Part shown: piece after piece, positions 52,224 through 61,196 of the stretch
Position numbering within the stretch: the first letter of the stretch is position 1
How the letters are laid out: the number at the start of each line of letters is the position of its first letter
Assembly (NCBI RefSeq): GCF_017315945.1
Contig: NZ_JAFLWI010000015.1
Location: 21,288 to 85,287, forward strand
Origin: Candidatus Enterococcus courvalinii
GTDB taxonomy: Bacteria; Bacillota; Bacilli; Lactobacillales; Enterococcaceae
Direction of reading: 5' to 3'
Length of the DNA: 64,000 nucleotides
Translations under genes and position numbers: made by a program
Notes under the pieces: generated by a model
What the model was told of the DNA's origin: nothing
Databases searched by the model: none
What the model saw: only the letters and a program-made list of their open reading frames with translations

Positions 52224-52298
52224 AAAAAAGCTTACCTTAGTGTGACTGAATCGTCGAAAACACGATCGATTTTGAGTACGCCAAAGGTAAGCTTTTTT
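52224..52298. terminator. Bidirectional terminator between DUF1361 and DUF441 genes
   Basis: AAAAAAGCTTACCTT pairs with AAGGTAAGCTTTTTT, and the stem continues imperfectly toward a CGT/ACG centre. Confidence 0.9.
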
Positions 52299-52753
52299 TA
52301 TTTTCCGATTGAAATAAGTTGTAAGATACAATAGGCGATGCCGGATGCAATAACTGGTCCAGCAGCGATTCCTTTTAGGAAAACAACACCAAGAATTGTA
52401 CCAAAAACTAAAGCTACGGTAATCTGAGGATCAGAAGCAATCAGACCAACTCCTTTTGAGGAAAGGACTGCAACTAAACCACCACAGAAAATAGCAACCC
52501 AGCCCATCGGTGATTTAAAGGCTTCTAATAAATCTTTTAAACCAATTTCACCGGTGGCAATTGGAATTAAAATCGTTGCAGTAATAATCGTGACCCCGAT
52601 ATTGATTCCCTTTCCTTGAAGCCAAGGATAGATATTTTTTGAGAGGGGGACTAATTTAAGCAAAAGTACAAAACCTGTAGCAATTAGTAAGCTTTGGTTT
52701 TTTGCAATAAATGCAATCAATAAAATAAGACCGAGAAATAACCAGCTTTCCAT
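52298..52753 (-). CDS. DUF441 family membrane protein
   Basis: 151 residues with four hydrophobic segments, matching the DUF441 (YtwI/YeaL) family: IGLKDLLEAFKSPMGWVAI and the LGVVFLKGIAAGPVIASGI region. Function unknown. ATG at 52753 after GGAGG. Alone in its unit, with about 200 bp before the ATPase gene. Confidence 0.88.
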   Translation of the reverse strand: MESWLFLGLILLIAFIAKNQSLLIATGFVLLLKLVPLSKNIYPWLQGKGINIGVTIITATILIPIATGEIGLKDLLEAFKSPMGWVAIFCGGLVAVLSSKGVGLIASDPQITVALVFGTILGVVFLKGIAAGPVIASGIAYCILQLISIGK

Positions 52754-52858
52754 TTAAGAGACCTCCTTTATCTAGATGTTAATCATACCATTTCAATTAC
52801 CCAAACAAAAGTCGAGAATTCTTGAAGCAATGAGAGGATCATAAGATAGTGGATTTAC

Positions 52859-52942
52859 AAAAAAGGCTGTGAATACTTGTTTGTACTTTAAGAAACTAGA
52901 AAATAATTTCTATTTCATAAAGGCAAACCGTATTTCACAACC
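52859..52942 (-). terminator. Possible terminator after the metal ATPase
   Basis: Minus strand GGTTGTGAA pairs with TTCACAGCC followed by TTTTTT, but the loop is long (about 50 nt). Confidence 0.4.
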
Positions 52943-52951
52943 ATTTCATTT

Positions 52952-54880
52952 TTAATGAGTAATCGCCGCTTGATACAACGGACAAGGCGTACATCGATCA
53001 GAGTTGTTGCTTTTCAAAGGAGCTAGTGGCTGCAACATTCTTAGTCCATTAAGAATCACTAAAATAGTACTCCCTTCATGACCAATTACACCAAAGGGCA
53101 AGTTTAGGAATTGAAGGAAGTTTGAAAGAATCAATAAGATGATGACACCAATGGAAAAAACAATATTTTGTTTGATGATTCGCTTTAATTTTAAGGAAAG
53201 ACGATGACTGTAGACTAATTTATCTAAGTCACTATTCATTAAAACAAGATCGGCCACGTCAATTGCAATATCAGTTCCTTTCCCCATAGCTACACCAAGA
53301 GTAGCAGTGGCTAAAGCCGGTGCATCATTCACACCATCACCAACCATAGCGTTCGTTTGATAGATTGTTTGTTCTTGCTTGATAATTGCTGTTTTTTCTT
53401 CAGGTGTACAGCCGGCGTGAAAAGCAGAAAGACCAACTTGGGTAGCAATTGCTTTAGCAGTACCAAGATTATCACCAGTAATCATGCTGGTATGAATGGC
53501 AGAGTCATTGAAATAGTGGACTGCAGTCGCTGCATTTGTCTTAGGGACGTCCAACAAACCGAGAATCGCTAGTAGTTCATTCTCTCTTGAAAAGAAAATA
53601 ACAGTTTTGCCTTGTCTTTCTAGTTCTTCGACAAGAGTTGCTAGTTTTTCATCCTTTTTGATCTCAGCTAGTGAGTAAGCGTGTTTTCCCACATGCCATT
53701 GTTTCCCTTGATAATTCGTGGTGAGGCCAAAACCAGTGATTTCTTCAACCGTCAACTGCTGAAGTTCCTTTGTTAATTGAAGCTCATAATGATTGATAAT
53801 TGCTTCAGCTAGTGGATGTGTCGTTTGGCTTTCCATAGCAACCAAAACGTTTTTACTGATTGGATCATCTGTTAAGAAGAAGGAGTCGGTTACGATTGGT
53901 TTTCCCCGCGTTAGTGTTCCAGTTTTATCGAAAGCGATTGCTTTTAATTCAGCCAGCTGTTCCAAATGAATGCCACCTTTGATCAAGATCCCATTTTTAG
54001 CAGCGTTGGATAAAGCAGCTAAGGTTGCTGGTGTCGCGGACGCAACGAGGGCGCAAGGTGAAGCGACAACGAGCAAGACCATTCCTCGGTAAAAGCTTTC
54101 TTCCCATGTCCATCCAACCAAAAAGTGAGGGAGAAGAATCATCAGCGGAACGCTGAGTAGTACGAATTTGACATACGTGTTTTCGATTCGTTCGATAAAG
54201 GAAGCCGTTTTTGTTGGGGTATTTTGTGCTTCCTCAACAAGTTGGATAATTTTAGCAAAAACTGTATCAGAGCTAAGTTTTGTTACAGTCATCGTAAAGG
54301 GATTTCCCTGATTTAACGTTCCTGCGAAGACTGGATCATGCTGTTGCTTTTCCACTGGTACAGATTCACCGCTGATCGCTGCTTCGTCAATTGTTGCTAC
54401 TGCACTCATCAATTGACCATCGATCGGAATCGCCGCACCTTTAGGAACAAAGACTTGATCGTTGATTGTTAATTCAGTTACATCAACTTCTTTTGTTTCA
54501 CCAGTCTCAAAAAATTTTAAGGCACGTTGTGGTTGTAAGTTCATTAAAGCAGTAATTTCTTTTTGACTTTTATTTGTCGTATATTCTTCTAGCGCACCAC
54601 TTAAACAAAAAATAAATGTCAGCATGGCACCTTCAAAATAATTTCCAATCAAGCATGCACCGATAGCAGCGAGAGCCATAAGCAAATCGACATTTAACGT
54701 GTGGTCGAAAAATAGTTCAGTCAAGCCTTCCTTTGTTTGCTTAAAACCACCAATTCCAATTGCCAAAAGATACAAGAAAGGGGCAAAGGGGAGGGCAAGT
54801 TTAGTAAAAATAAAGCCTAAACTCATAAACACAAAACAAAAAATCGTAGAAATAAATGCTTTTCTTTTTAAAAATTCCAT
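52952..54880 (-). CDS. P1B-4-type metal-transporting ATPase (PfeT/ZosA/FrvA-like)
   Basis: 642 residues, no N-terminal metal-binding domain. P-type signatures: AISGESVPVEK (actuator), SPC in VVASPCALVASATPA, phosphorylated Asp in FDKTGTLTRGKP, MVGDGVNDAPALA. SPC with C-terminal HEGSTILVILNGLRML marks subclass P1B-4, known for Fe(II), Co(II) or Zn(II) efflux. The C-terminal tail has CTPC. B. subtilis PfeT and Listeria FrvA export ferrous iron under PerR/Fur control. A perfect Fur box upstream supports that role here. ATG after AAGGAGG. Confidence 0.9.
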   Translation of the reverse strand: MEFLKRKAFISTIFCFVFMSLGFIFTKLALPFAPFLYLLAIGIGGFKQTKEGLTELFFDHTLNVDLLMALAAIGACLIGNYFEGAMLTFIFCLSGALEEYTTNKSQKEITALMNLQPQRALKFFETGETKEVDVTELTINDQVFVPKGAAIPIDGQLMSAVATIDEAAISGESVPVEKQQHDPVFAGTLNQGNPFTMTVTKLSSDTVFAKIIQLVEEAQNTPTKTASFIERIENTYVKFVLLSVPLMILLPHFLVGWTWEESFYRGMVLLVVASPCALVASATPATLAALSNAAKNGILIKGGIHLEQLAELKAIAFDKTGTLTRGKPIVTDSFFLTDDPISKNVLVAMESQTTHPLAEAIINHYELQLTKELQQLTVEEITGFGLTTNYQGKQWHVGKHAYSLAEIKKDEKLATLVEELERQGKTVIFFSRENELLAILGLLDVPKTNAATAVHYFNDSAIHTSMITGDNLGTAKAIATQVGLSAFHAGCTPEEKTAIIKQEQTIYQTNAMVGDGVNDAPALATATLGVAMGKGTDIAIDVADLVLMNSDLDKLVYSHRLSLKLKRIIKQNIVFSIGVIILLILSNFLQFLNLPFGVIGHEGSTILVILNGLRMLQPLAPLKSNNSDRCTPCPLYQAAITH

Positions 54881-54904
54881 TGGGCATTCCTCCTTGTCAA
54901 AATT

Positions 54905-54934
54905 ACTATAGCATAGTCAAAATCTAATTGATAA
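54905..54934 (-). promoter_or_regulatory. Predicted promoter of the metal ATPase
   Basis: Minus strand TTATCA, 18 bp, TATAGT. Confidence 0.45.
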
Positions 54935-54954
54935 TAAAATACGCTAAGTGAGAA

Positions 54955-54969
54955 TGATAATGATTATCA
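54955..54969. promoter_or_regulatory. Fur box, exact 7-1-7
   Basis: TGATAATGATTATCA equals the minimal Fur-box consensus. Its centre is about 64 bp upstream of the predicted ATPase transcription start. Confidence 0.8.
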
Positions 54970-54999
54970 GTTATTTTGGAGGATTTTATTTATTTTACA

Positions 55000-55015
55000 G
55001 ATAATAATTATTATC
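55000..55015. promoter_or_regulatory. Second Fur/PerR-like palindrome
   Basis: GATAATAATTATTATC is a perfect 16-bp palindrome, close to Fur/PerR boxes, about 110 bp upstream of the predicted start. Confidence 0.6.
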
Positions 55016-55027
55016 AATAAAAACAGT

Positions 55028-55067
55028 AAAAAAAGAAGCTAGGATCGATTGACCCTAGCTTCTTTTT
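55028..55067 (-). terminator. Intrinsic terminator of uppP
   Basis: AAGAAGCTAGG pairs with CCTAGCTTCTT, with a T run on the minus strand. Confidence 0.92.
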
Positions 55068-55072
55068 ACTTT

Positions 55073-55906
55073 CTACATACTAATGAACCAATAACCGATT
55101 AAAATAATTCCTAGAATGATTCGGTACCAACCAAAAGCAGTAAAGTCGTTCTTCTTCAAGTAACTTAATAAGAACTTGATGGCTAAAATAGAAACAATAA
55201 ATGAAACAAGTGTACCGACTAGTAAAACGACGATTTCTTCAGTTCCAAAAGTATTACCTTCCATCAAATACTTCACGATTTTCAATCCGCTAGCTCCAAA
55301 CATAACTGGAATGCCTAAGAAGAATGAAAATTCAGTTGCAACAAAACGTGAAGCGCCAATGATGATTGCACCTAAAATAGTTGCACCAGAACGAGAAGTA
55401 CCAGGAACAAGTGCTAACACTTGGAATAAACCAACCATTAAAGCTGCTTGATAAGTAAAATCGTTTAAGGATTCCCAACGAGGTTTTCTTGTTTTGTTTC
55501 TTTTTTCAACAATGATAAATGCGATTCCATAAATAATCAAAACAATAGCGACTGATAAAAAGTTATGGAAATGTTCCTCCAACCAATCATCAAGTGGTAA
55601 ACCAATGATTACAGCTGGTAAACAAGCAACCACCACTTTGAACCATAATGACCAAGTATCTTTCTTCTCAATTGCGGTTTTACTAGGTGAGAATGGATTT
55701 AGCTTATGAAAATAAAGAACAACGACGGCTAAGATTGCACCTAATTGGATGACCACATTGAACATGGACATGAATTGTGTGCTGGCATCAAGTTTGATGA
55801 ACTCGTCAGCTAAAATCAAATGACCAGTGCTACTAATAGGTAACCACTCGGTAATGCCTTCGATGATTCCCAAGATAACTGCTTTAATAACATTTGCAAA
55901 AAACAT
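55073..55906 (-). CDS. uppP: Undecaprenyl-diphosphate phosphatase
   Basis: 277 residues from ATG 55906 (AAGGAAGGAA upstream; the in-frame ATG 18 nt further has no site). Recycles undecaprenyl diphosphate to the lipid carrier for wall synthesis; also called BacA. Signatures [17 protein letters not shown] and [14 protein letters not shown] hold the catalytic Glu, His, Ser and Arg. About eight membrane helices. Alone in its unit. Confidence 0.95.
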   Translation of the reverse strand: MFFANVIKAVILGIIEGITEWLPISSTGHLILADEFIKLDASTQFMSMFNVVIQLGAILAVVVLYFHKLNPFSPSKTAIEKKDTWSLWFKVVVACLPAVIIGLPLDDWLEEHFHNFLSVAIVLIIYGIAFIIVEKRNKTRKPRWESLNDFTYQAALMVGLFQVLALVPGTSRSGATILGAIIIGASRFVATEFSFFLGIPVMFGASGLKIVKYLMEGNTFGTEEIVVLLVGTLVSFIVSILAIKFLLSYLKKNDFTAFGWYRIILGIILIGYWFISM

Positions 55907-56020
55907 AAATTCCTTCCTTTCCAAACAAAATACATGTTATAGTATACCGTTCTTTTTTTTGAAAACCAAACTGTTTTGAAATATTAAGAAAAAATTTCTA
56001 AAGTTCCTTTCAACATACAA

Positions 56021-56059
56021 AAAAACAACTGCGTCAAAGATGTTCACGCAGTTGTTTTT
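56021..56059 (-). terminator. Intrinsic terminator of the histidine phosphatase gene
   Basis: AAAAACAACTGCGT/ACGCAGTTGTTTTT, 11-nt loop, T run on the minus strand. Confidence 0.92.
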
Positions 56060-56071
56060 ATTTATTCTTTA

Positions 56072-56776
56072 TTATAGGAAAGAATCACGAGTAAGTTCTT
56101 TTCCTTTTTCAATATAGCTTACATCGTTAATTCCTAAAATCGCAAATTTTCCATCTTGATAAGAAACTTTTGTCACGCTACCATTTTTTAAACCAGCACG
56201 TACAGGTTGTTTTTCATCGATCAAGTTCAGTAAGAAGGCAATCGTTAGACCGTGTGAAACGACTAAAACATTTCCGCCACCATGTTTCTCGCAATGATGT
56301 GCGATGTCTTCAAAACCATTCCAGACGCGTTCTCTCAATGTTTGATAAGTCTCAGCCCACCCAGCAGTATCGAGATCGTAGACAGCATTTGCAATTTGTT
56401 CAAAGGTTACATCAGTTGTAAACATTTCATCAGGTGTTTTAAAATTTAAGACACGGGGAATGACACCCCACATCTCTTTGTCATAACCACCTTCAAGTGA
56501 GCCAAAACACCATTCACGAATTCGTGGATCGATTGAATATGGGATTTCTTTTCCCTTTAAATGTTCACCTAAAACAGTACGAGCAGTTTCAATTGCACGC
56601 CCACTATCACTTGAATGAGCAAAAGCAAATTCAATTTCTCGTAACCCACGTCCTAGATGGCGAATGCCTTCTTTTCCTTCACGAGTAAGCGGTGTATCAC
56701 ACCAACCTTGAACACGCTCGATCGTATTAAACATTGTTTTCCCATGTCTGACAATATAAAGAGTGGTTTCAGTCAT
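56072..56776 (-). CDS. Histidine phosphatase family protein (phosphoglycerate mutase-like)
   Basis: 234 residues. RHG motif LYIVRHGKTMFNT at the N-terminus carries the phosphorylated His. The second-half EWCFGSLEGGYD and the second catalytic His in VLVVSHGLTIAFLL are present. Family members act on phosphoglycerate, fructose-2,6-bisphosphate or various small phosphates. It is too divergent to call a glycolytic PGM. ATG 56776 after GGAGGA; probably co-transcribed with the MBL gene 23 nt upstream. Confidence 0.9.
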   Translation of the reverse strand: MTETTLYIVRHGKTMFNTIERVQGWCDTPLTREGKEGIRHLGRGLREIEFAFAHSSDSGRAIETARTVLGEHLKGKEIPYSIDPRIREWCFGSLEGGYDKEMWGVIPRVLNFKTPDEMFTTDVTFEQIANAVYDLDTAGWAETYQTLRERVWNGFEDIAHHCEKHGGGNVLVVSHGLTIAFLLNLIDEKQPVRAGLKNGSVTKVSYQDGKFAILGINDVSYIEKGKELTRDSFL

Positions 56777-56799
56777 TTAAACATTCCTCCTAAAATAAA

Positions 56800-57426
56800 T
56801 TATGCATTGAAAAATGGATTTGTTTGTTTTTCATGTTCGATTGTAGTCGCGTCACCATGACCTGGATAGACAGCGAATTCGTTTGGCAAAATAAATAGCT
56901 GTGTTTTGATACTGTGCAACAATTGTTCTAAATTGCCAGTATACAAGTCTGTTCGTCCGATACTTCCTCGGAATAATGCGTCACCAGAAACGACGAAATC
57001 ATCAAAAATAAAACTGACGCTTCCGATTGAATGCCCAGGAGTGGGTACGACCCGAAAATGAATGTCACCGAGTGTATATTCTTTCATTTCGAATTCATAT
57101 TCAGCAGGGGCAACAATAATATTGTTGATATCATCGTGACGACCAAGTCCTGAAAGGTTAAGGATGGGATCACCTAACCAAGATTGTTCAAGTGGGCTGA
57201 CATAAACAGGAATGTCATAAAACTGACGTAGTTCTTCAACGGCGCCGATATGATCATAATGTGTGTGCGTCAACAAAATAGCCACAGGTTGTTGAGTTGT
57301 TTTGGTGATTTGTTGACGAATCAAATCAGCGTCTTCTCCTGGGTCAATAATTAGTAGCGCTTCATCGTTGTAAACTAAGTAACAATTTTCCTCAATTGGC
57401 CCAGTTTTTAGACGTTCAATGTGCAT
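56800..57426 (-). CDS. MBL-fold metallo-hydrolase (YqgX/glyoxalase II-like)
   Basis: 208 residues. Zinc site HxHxDH in LLTHTHYDHIGAVEEL, then VPTPGHSIGSVSFIF, a metal-bridging Asp in VVSGDALFRGSIGRTDL and a last His in VYPGHGDATTIEHE. Glyoxalase-II-like, or a general thioesterase. ATG 57426 after GGAGG. It is upstream partner of the histidine phosphatase gene. Confidence 0.9.
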   Translation of the reverse strand: MHIERLKTGPIEENCYLVYNDEALLIIDPGEDADLIRQQITKTTQQPVAILLTHTHYDHIGAVEELRQFYDIPVYVSPLEQSWLGDPILNLSGLGRHDDINNIIVAPAEYEFEMKEYTLGDIHFRVVPTPGHSIGSVSFIFDDFVVSGDALFRGSIGRTDLYTGNLEQLLHSIKTQLFILPNEFAVYPGHGDATTIEHEKQTNPFFNA

Positions 57427-57773
57427 AAGAATTCCTCCAATATATTTTCAAGCAAGTCGAATGACTTATTAATCCTTACTATATTATAACGTATTCATCC
57501 TAATCGAACAAAAAAGCCCACTTATCTGAATTATCAGACTATATGAAAAGTATTTACATATTTTAAACGGAAGGATAGTGAGTTTTCATCACATTTTAAT
57601 TTGTCCTTGTTATATTTAACTCATCCAAAAATCCAAATTCTATATCCTATATCCCTGCCCATCCAGCAGGGTATTTTTTTGCCCAAAAAAGAAAAATAGT
57701 TCGTTTATTGTATTTCATCCTTTGCGAATGAGCTTTTTTCAGGTAATCTTATAGACGAAAGAAGGAGGCGGAT
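57427..57773. other. Divergent intergenic region with a stray terminator hairpin
   Basis: About 350 bp between divergent genes; no ORF. On the plus strand CCCTGC-7 nt-GCAGGG followed by TATTTTTTT (about 57650-57681) looks like an intrinsic terminator with no gene in front of it. Otherwise it should contain two outward promoters, which I could not place firmly. Confidence 0.4.
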
Positions 57774-57776
57774 GTG

Positions 57777-60122
57777 GTGAAACAATCAAAAATCTCTGTG
57801 CGAAATCTTGTTGAATTTATTTTAAAAAGAGGAAGCATTGATAATCGCAAAAAGAGTAACCATACCGCATTAGAAGGCGCAAAAATTCACCGGAAGTTGC
57901 AAAAGCAAGGCGGAGAAAGCTATGAAAAAGAAGTGTTTCTTAAAAAGACGGTAGATTTAGATGGTTACCAATTAACGGTTGAAGGCAGAGCAGATGGAAT
58001 CTTTCAAAAAGAGGGCATTTATTATATCGACGAAATCAAGACTTCTGAACCACGATTTGAAGATTTAGAACAAGAGCAAGTTGAGTTGTTCTTTCATCAA
58101 GCACGAGTGTATGCTTATATCTATAGTCATGAGCATGACTTGTCAGAAATCAATTTACAATTAACTTATTTCCAAACAACAGAAGAAATTATTACTCGAA
58201 AAATCGAGCACCAAACGATTGAAGAGTTAGATACTTTTTTTACAAAATTAGTTGAGGATTATCAGGAATGGCTGATTTTTTCTGAGAATTGGCGGGCTGT
58301 TCGGAATGCGTCGTTGATGGCATTGAAATTCCCTTACGAACAGTATCGCAAAGGTCAACGTGAGCTTGCTGTTGCAGCTTATAAAACGATTCGGACAAAG
58401 CAAAAACTTTTTGTCGAAGCACCTACAGGGACAGGAAAAACAATCTCTACGTTGTTCCCAGCGTTAAAAGCAATTGGCGAGGGTGAAGGAGAACGACTTT
58501 TTTATTTGACAGCCAAAACAATCACACGACAAGTCGCCGAAGATGCTCTAATCGCATTGAAAGATGTTGGAGCGCAAACAAAAAGTGTCACGATTACTGC
58601 AAAAGATAAAATCTGTTTTTTAACAGAAACAACTTGCAACCCAGATCAGTGCCCTTATGCTAATGGATATTATAATCGAATCAATGAAGGGTTATGGGAT
58701 CTATTGAATCACGAAAATCAACTGACCAGAGAAGTGATTGAAAAATATGCAAAAAAACATACGTTGTGTCCGTTTGAATTATCTTTAGACGCAAGTCTTT
58801 GGTGTGACGTGATTATTGGTGATTACAATTATTTGTTCGATCCAACTGTTTATTTGCGACGATTTTTTGAAGAAGAAAAGAATGAAGAAAATCTTTTTCT
58901 GATTGACGAAGCACATAACCTGGTAGGGCGTTCAAGAGAGATGTATTCAGCAGAGATTTCTTATGCAAAAACAAAAAAAATAAAAAAAGAGATTCCAAAA
59001 GAATATACAAAATTACGACGACGCTTTACAAAAGTAGAAAAGGAATTCAAACAAATTGAACAAGCGCTAGAAACCAAAACATATCACCACCAAAAAGCTT
59101 CCGCAGATTCATTGACAAACTCATTGTATCAAGTTAGTGAATATATCAAAGAATGGCTAGCTGAATACCCAGATCATCCAGTACAAGAGCAGTTATTGTC
59201 TTATTACTTTGAGGTGTTGCACTTTTTGAAAATCAGTGAATTTTACGACGATCATTATGAAACAACAATTGAGAAGAACTTGTATGATTTGGTAGTGAAA
59301 GAATTTTGTATCGACCCGAGTTATTTTCTTGAGCAATCACTAGAAAAGGGACGAAGTAGTCTGTTATTTTCTGCTAGTTTTTCTCCATTATCTTACTATC
59401 AAGAAACATTGGGTGGAAAAGATAGCTTGGCCTATCGTTTACCAAGTCCATTTCCAGAGGAAAACCAGCAAGTGATTGTTGCAAGTTATCTTGAAACCAC
59501 TTATCGAAAACGAGAAACGAGCTTACCTACATTGGTTGAAACGATTGCGCATTTCACGCAAGCAAAAACAGGAAATTATTTTGTTTTCTTTCCTTCTTAT
59601 AGCTATCTGGATCAAGTGGTGACGATCTTTAAAGAACAGTATCCTGAGATGAAAGTACTGATTCAAGAAACGAAGATGGATGAGAGTGAGCGCGAAACAT
59701 TTTTATTGAACTTCCAGGAAAATCCTCAAGAAACATTGATCGCATTTTGTGTATTGGGTGGTATTTTCTCAGAGGGCATTGATTTAAAGGGAACTCGCTT
59801 GATTGGTAGTATGATCGTTGGTGTTGGGCTACCTCAAATGAATCACGAACAAGAATTGATTAAAGAATACTATGATGAAAAAGAGCAACTGGGATTTGCT
59901 TACGCGTATCAATTGCCGGGAATGAATAAAGTATTGCAAGCTGCCGGTCGAGTAATTCGGGATATGACTGATCAAGGAATTATTGTATTAGCAGATCGCC
60001 GTTTTGCTAATCCAGTGTATAGTCAGCTGTTTCCTAAACATTGGCAAAATGCTGCAAAGGTCCAAACATTAAGTGGGCTTGATGAAACGATAAATAAATT
60101 TTGGCAACAAACGACAAAATAA
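57777..60122 (+). CDS. PD-(D/E)XK nuclease-DinG/XPD helicase fusion
   Basis: 781 residues. N-terminal Cas4/RecB-like nuclease (about 1-170): His in GAKIHRKLQKQ, Asp in VEGRADGI, Glu-x-Lys in YIDEIKTSE. Then a DinG/XPD-type SF2 helicase: APTGTGKTISTLFPAL (Walker A), four Cys for an Fe-S cluster (KICFLTETTC, DQCPYANG, HTLCPFELS), DEAH box LIDEAHNLVGRSR, and motif VI QAAGRVIRDMTD. GTG 57777 is 8 nt after AAGGAGG; GTG 57774 is equally possible. It likely processes DNA ends or replication intermediates. Terminator-like hairpin after the stop. Confidence 0.88.
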   Translation: MKQSKISVRNLVEFILKRGSIDNRKKSNHTALEGAKIHRKLQKQGGESYEKEVFLKKTVDLDGYQLTVEGRADGIFQKEGIYYIDEIKTSEPRFEDLEQEQVELFFHQARVYAYIYSHEHDLSEINLQLTYFQTTEEIITRKIEHQTIEELDTFFTKLVEDYQEWLIFSENWRAVRNASLMALKFPYEQYRKGQRELAVAAYKTIRTKQKLFVEAPTGTGKTISTLFPALKAIGEGEGERLFYLTAKTITRQVAEDALIALKDVGAQTKSVTITAKDKICFLTETTCNPDQCPYANGYYNRINEGLWDLLNHENQLTREVIEKYAKKHTLCPFELSLDASLWCDVIIGDYNYLFDPTVYLRRFFEEEKNEENLFLIDEAHNLVGRSREMYSAEISYAKTKKIKKEIPKEYTKLRRRFTKVEKEFKQIEQALETKTYHHQKASADSLTNSLYQVSEYIKEWLAEYPDHPVQEQLLSYYFEVLHFLKISEFYDDHYETTIEKNLYDLVVKEFCIDPSYFLEQSLEKGRSSLLFSASFSPLSYYQETLGGKDSLAYRLPSPFPEENQQVIVASYLETTYRKRETSLPTLVETIAHFTQAKTGNYFVFFPSYSYLDQVVTIFKEQYPEMKVLIQETKMDESERETFLLNFQENPQETLIAFCVLGGIFSEGIDLKGTRLIGSMIVGVGLPQMNHEQELIKEYYDEKEQLGFAYAYQLPGMNKVLQAAGRVIRDMTDQGIIVLADRRFANPVYSQLFPKHWQNAAKVQTLSGLDETINKFWQQTTK

Positions 60123-60172
60123 ATACCAAAGAAGGAGCCGACAATCGATAATGTCGGCTCCTTCTTTGGTAT
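60123..60172. terminator. Perfect 21-bp inverted repeat after the helicase gene
   Basis: Arms 60123-60143 and 60152-60172 around ATCGATAA. It begins at the base after the stop codon. It has no T tract, so Rho-independent release is uncertain. Confidence 0.6.
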
Positions 60173-60214
60173 AGAGAAGTAGTTCTTGCGTTTGTACCCT
60201 CGAAAAAAGTAGGC

Positions 60215-60355
60215 TTAAGTTATTTTCTTGGCCAAACGAATAAATCTTTCAAATGGTGAGCAAGGCGTGGATTTAGATTCGCCATTTTGTCTGTCTGTTT
60301 GCTGTTTTGTCAGAGCGGAATGTTTTGATTTGAAAGCGTTGTCGATGGTACCCAA
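60215..60355 (-). CDS. Putative 46-residue basic protein
   Basis: From TTG 60355, with GGAAGGAG 7 nt upstream. The product is basic and polar, with GTIDNAFKSKHSALTKQQ at the N-terminus and FERFIRLAKKIT at the end. No family recognised and no obvious terminator; the hairpin at 60123-60172 lies 42 nt past the stop. The good ribosome site is the main support. Confidence 0.4.
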   Translation of the reverse strand: MGTIDNAFKSKHSALTKQQTDRQNGESKSTPCSPFERFIRLAKKIT

Positions 60356-60578
60356 GAAGCAACTCCTTCCAAATAAATCTCAATCACTCAAAAATTTGAG
60401 GAACAATTTCTAGTAATTTATTATTACTTATCAGAGTTACCCACTTTATCCCAGAACCTTTTCTTGATGTTCCCAAAGTAACTTCTTCGGTAATAGAAAT
60501 CTTTTCATAAAAAGATGAGAAGCTATTTTTAGAAAAGATTCCAAATTACTTGAAGCTACCTTTTTTGCAGCACAACTT

Positions 60579-61070
60579 TTAACGGTAGTTAGTAAATTGC
60601 AATTCAATCGGCAAATCAAGTTTTCTTAATAAAGAAATCACTTCTTGTAAATCATCACGGCTTTTACCCGTTACCCGAATTTGATCTTCTTGAATTTGTG
60701 CCTTCACTTTTAACTTGGCATTCTTAATTGTTGTTGTGATTTTTTTCGCATTTTCTCGATCTATTCCACTAACTAAATCAGCGTTTTGTTTAGCCTTTCC
60801 ACCCAGTGCATGTTCAGAGTCGGAAAAATGAATGTTTTTAATTGGAACACCTCGCTTAATCAATTTACCTAGTAAAACATCTTTGATTTGTTCTAATTTA
60901 AAATCATCATCGCCTAAAACGACTAAACGATTTTGCTCTAATTTGATTTCAACTGTAGATCCTTTGAAATCGAAACGATTGGTTAATTCTTTTGTTGTTT
61001 GCTGAATTGCATTTTTTACTTCCTCCATATTTACCTCTGAAACGATATCGAAACTTGCATCTTTTGCCAT
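60579..61070 (-). CDS. yajQ: YajQ family nucleotide-binding protein
   Basis: 163 residues. Two RRM-like halves; conserved [17 protein letters not shown] at the N-terminus, [13 protein letters not shown], and a C-terminal [13 protein letters not shown]. Some YajQ proteins bind cyclic di-GMP; in enterococci the ligand is unknown. ATG 61070 after GAGGAGG. Confidence 0.92.
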   Translation of the reverse strand: MAKDASFDIVSEVNMEEVKNAIQQTTKELTNRFDFKGSTVEIKLEQNRLVVLGDDDFKLEQIKDVLLGKLIKRGVPIKNIHFSDSEHALGGKAKQNADLVSGIDRENAKKITTTIKNAKLKVKAQIQEDQIRVTGKSRDDLQEVISLLRKLDLPIELQFTNYR

Positions 61071-61196
61071 GAATGATCCTCCTCATTTATAAAGTAGCGT
61101 TTGTTAAAATTCTTCTCATTTATCTAACAGGTGTTTTATTTTAATTAAGAAACTGTTATTCTTACATTTGAAATAAGGTGTAGAGGAGAGGTGCTT

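Noticed and set aside
60228..60413. Plus-strand ORF of 61 codons after the helicase gene
   Set aside because: No ribosome site and odd composition; the opposite strand has a better small ORF.
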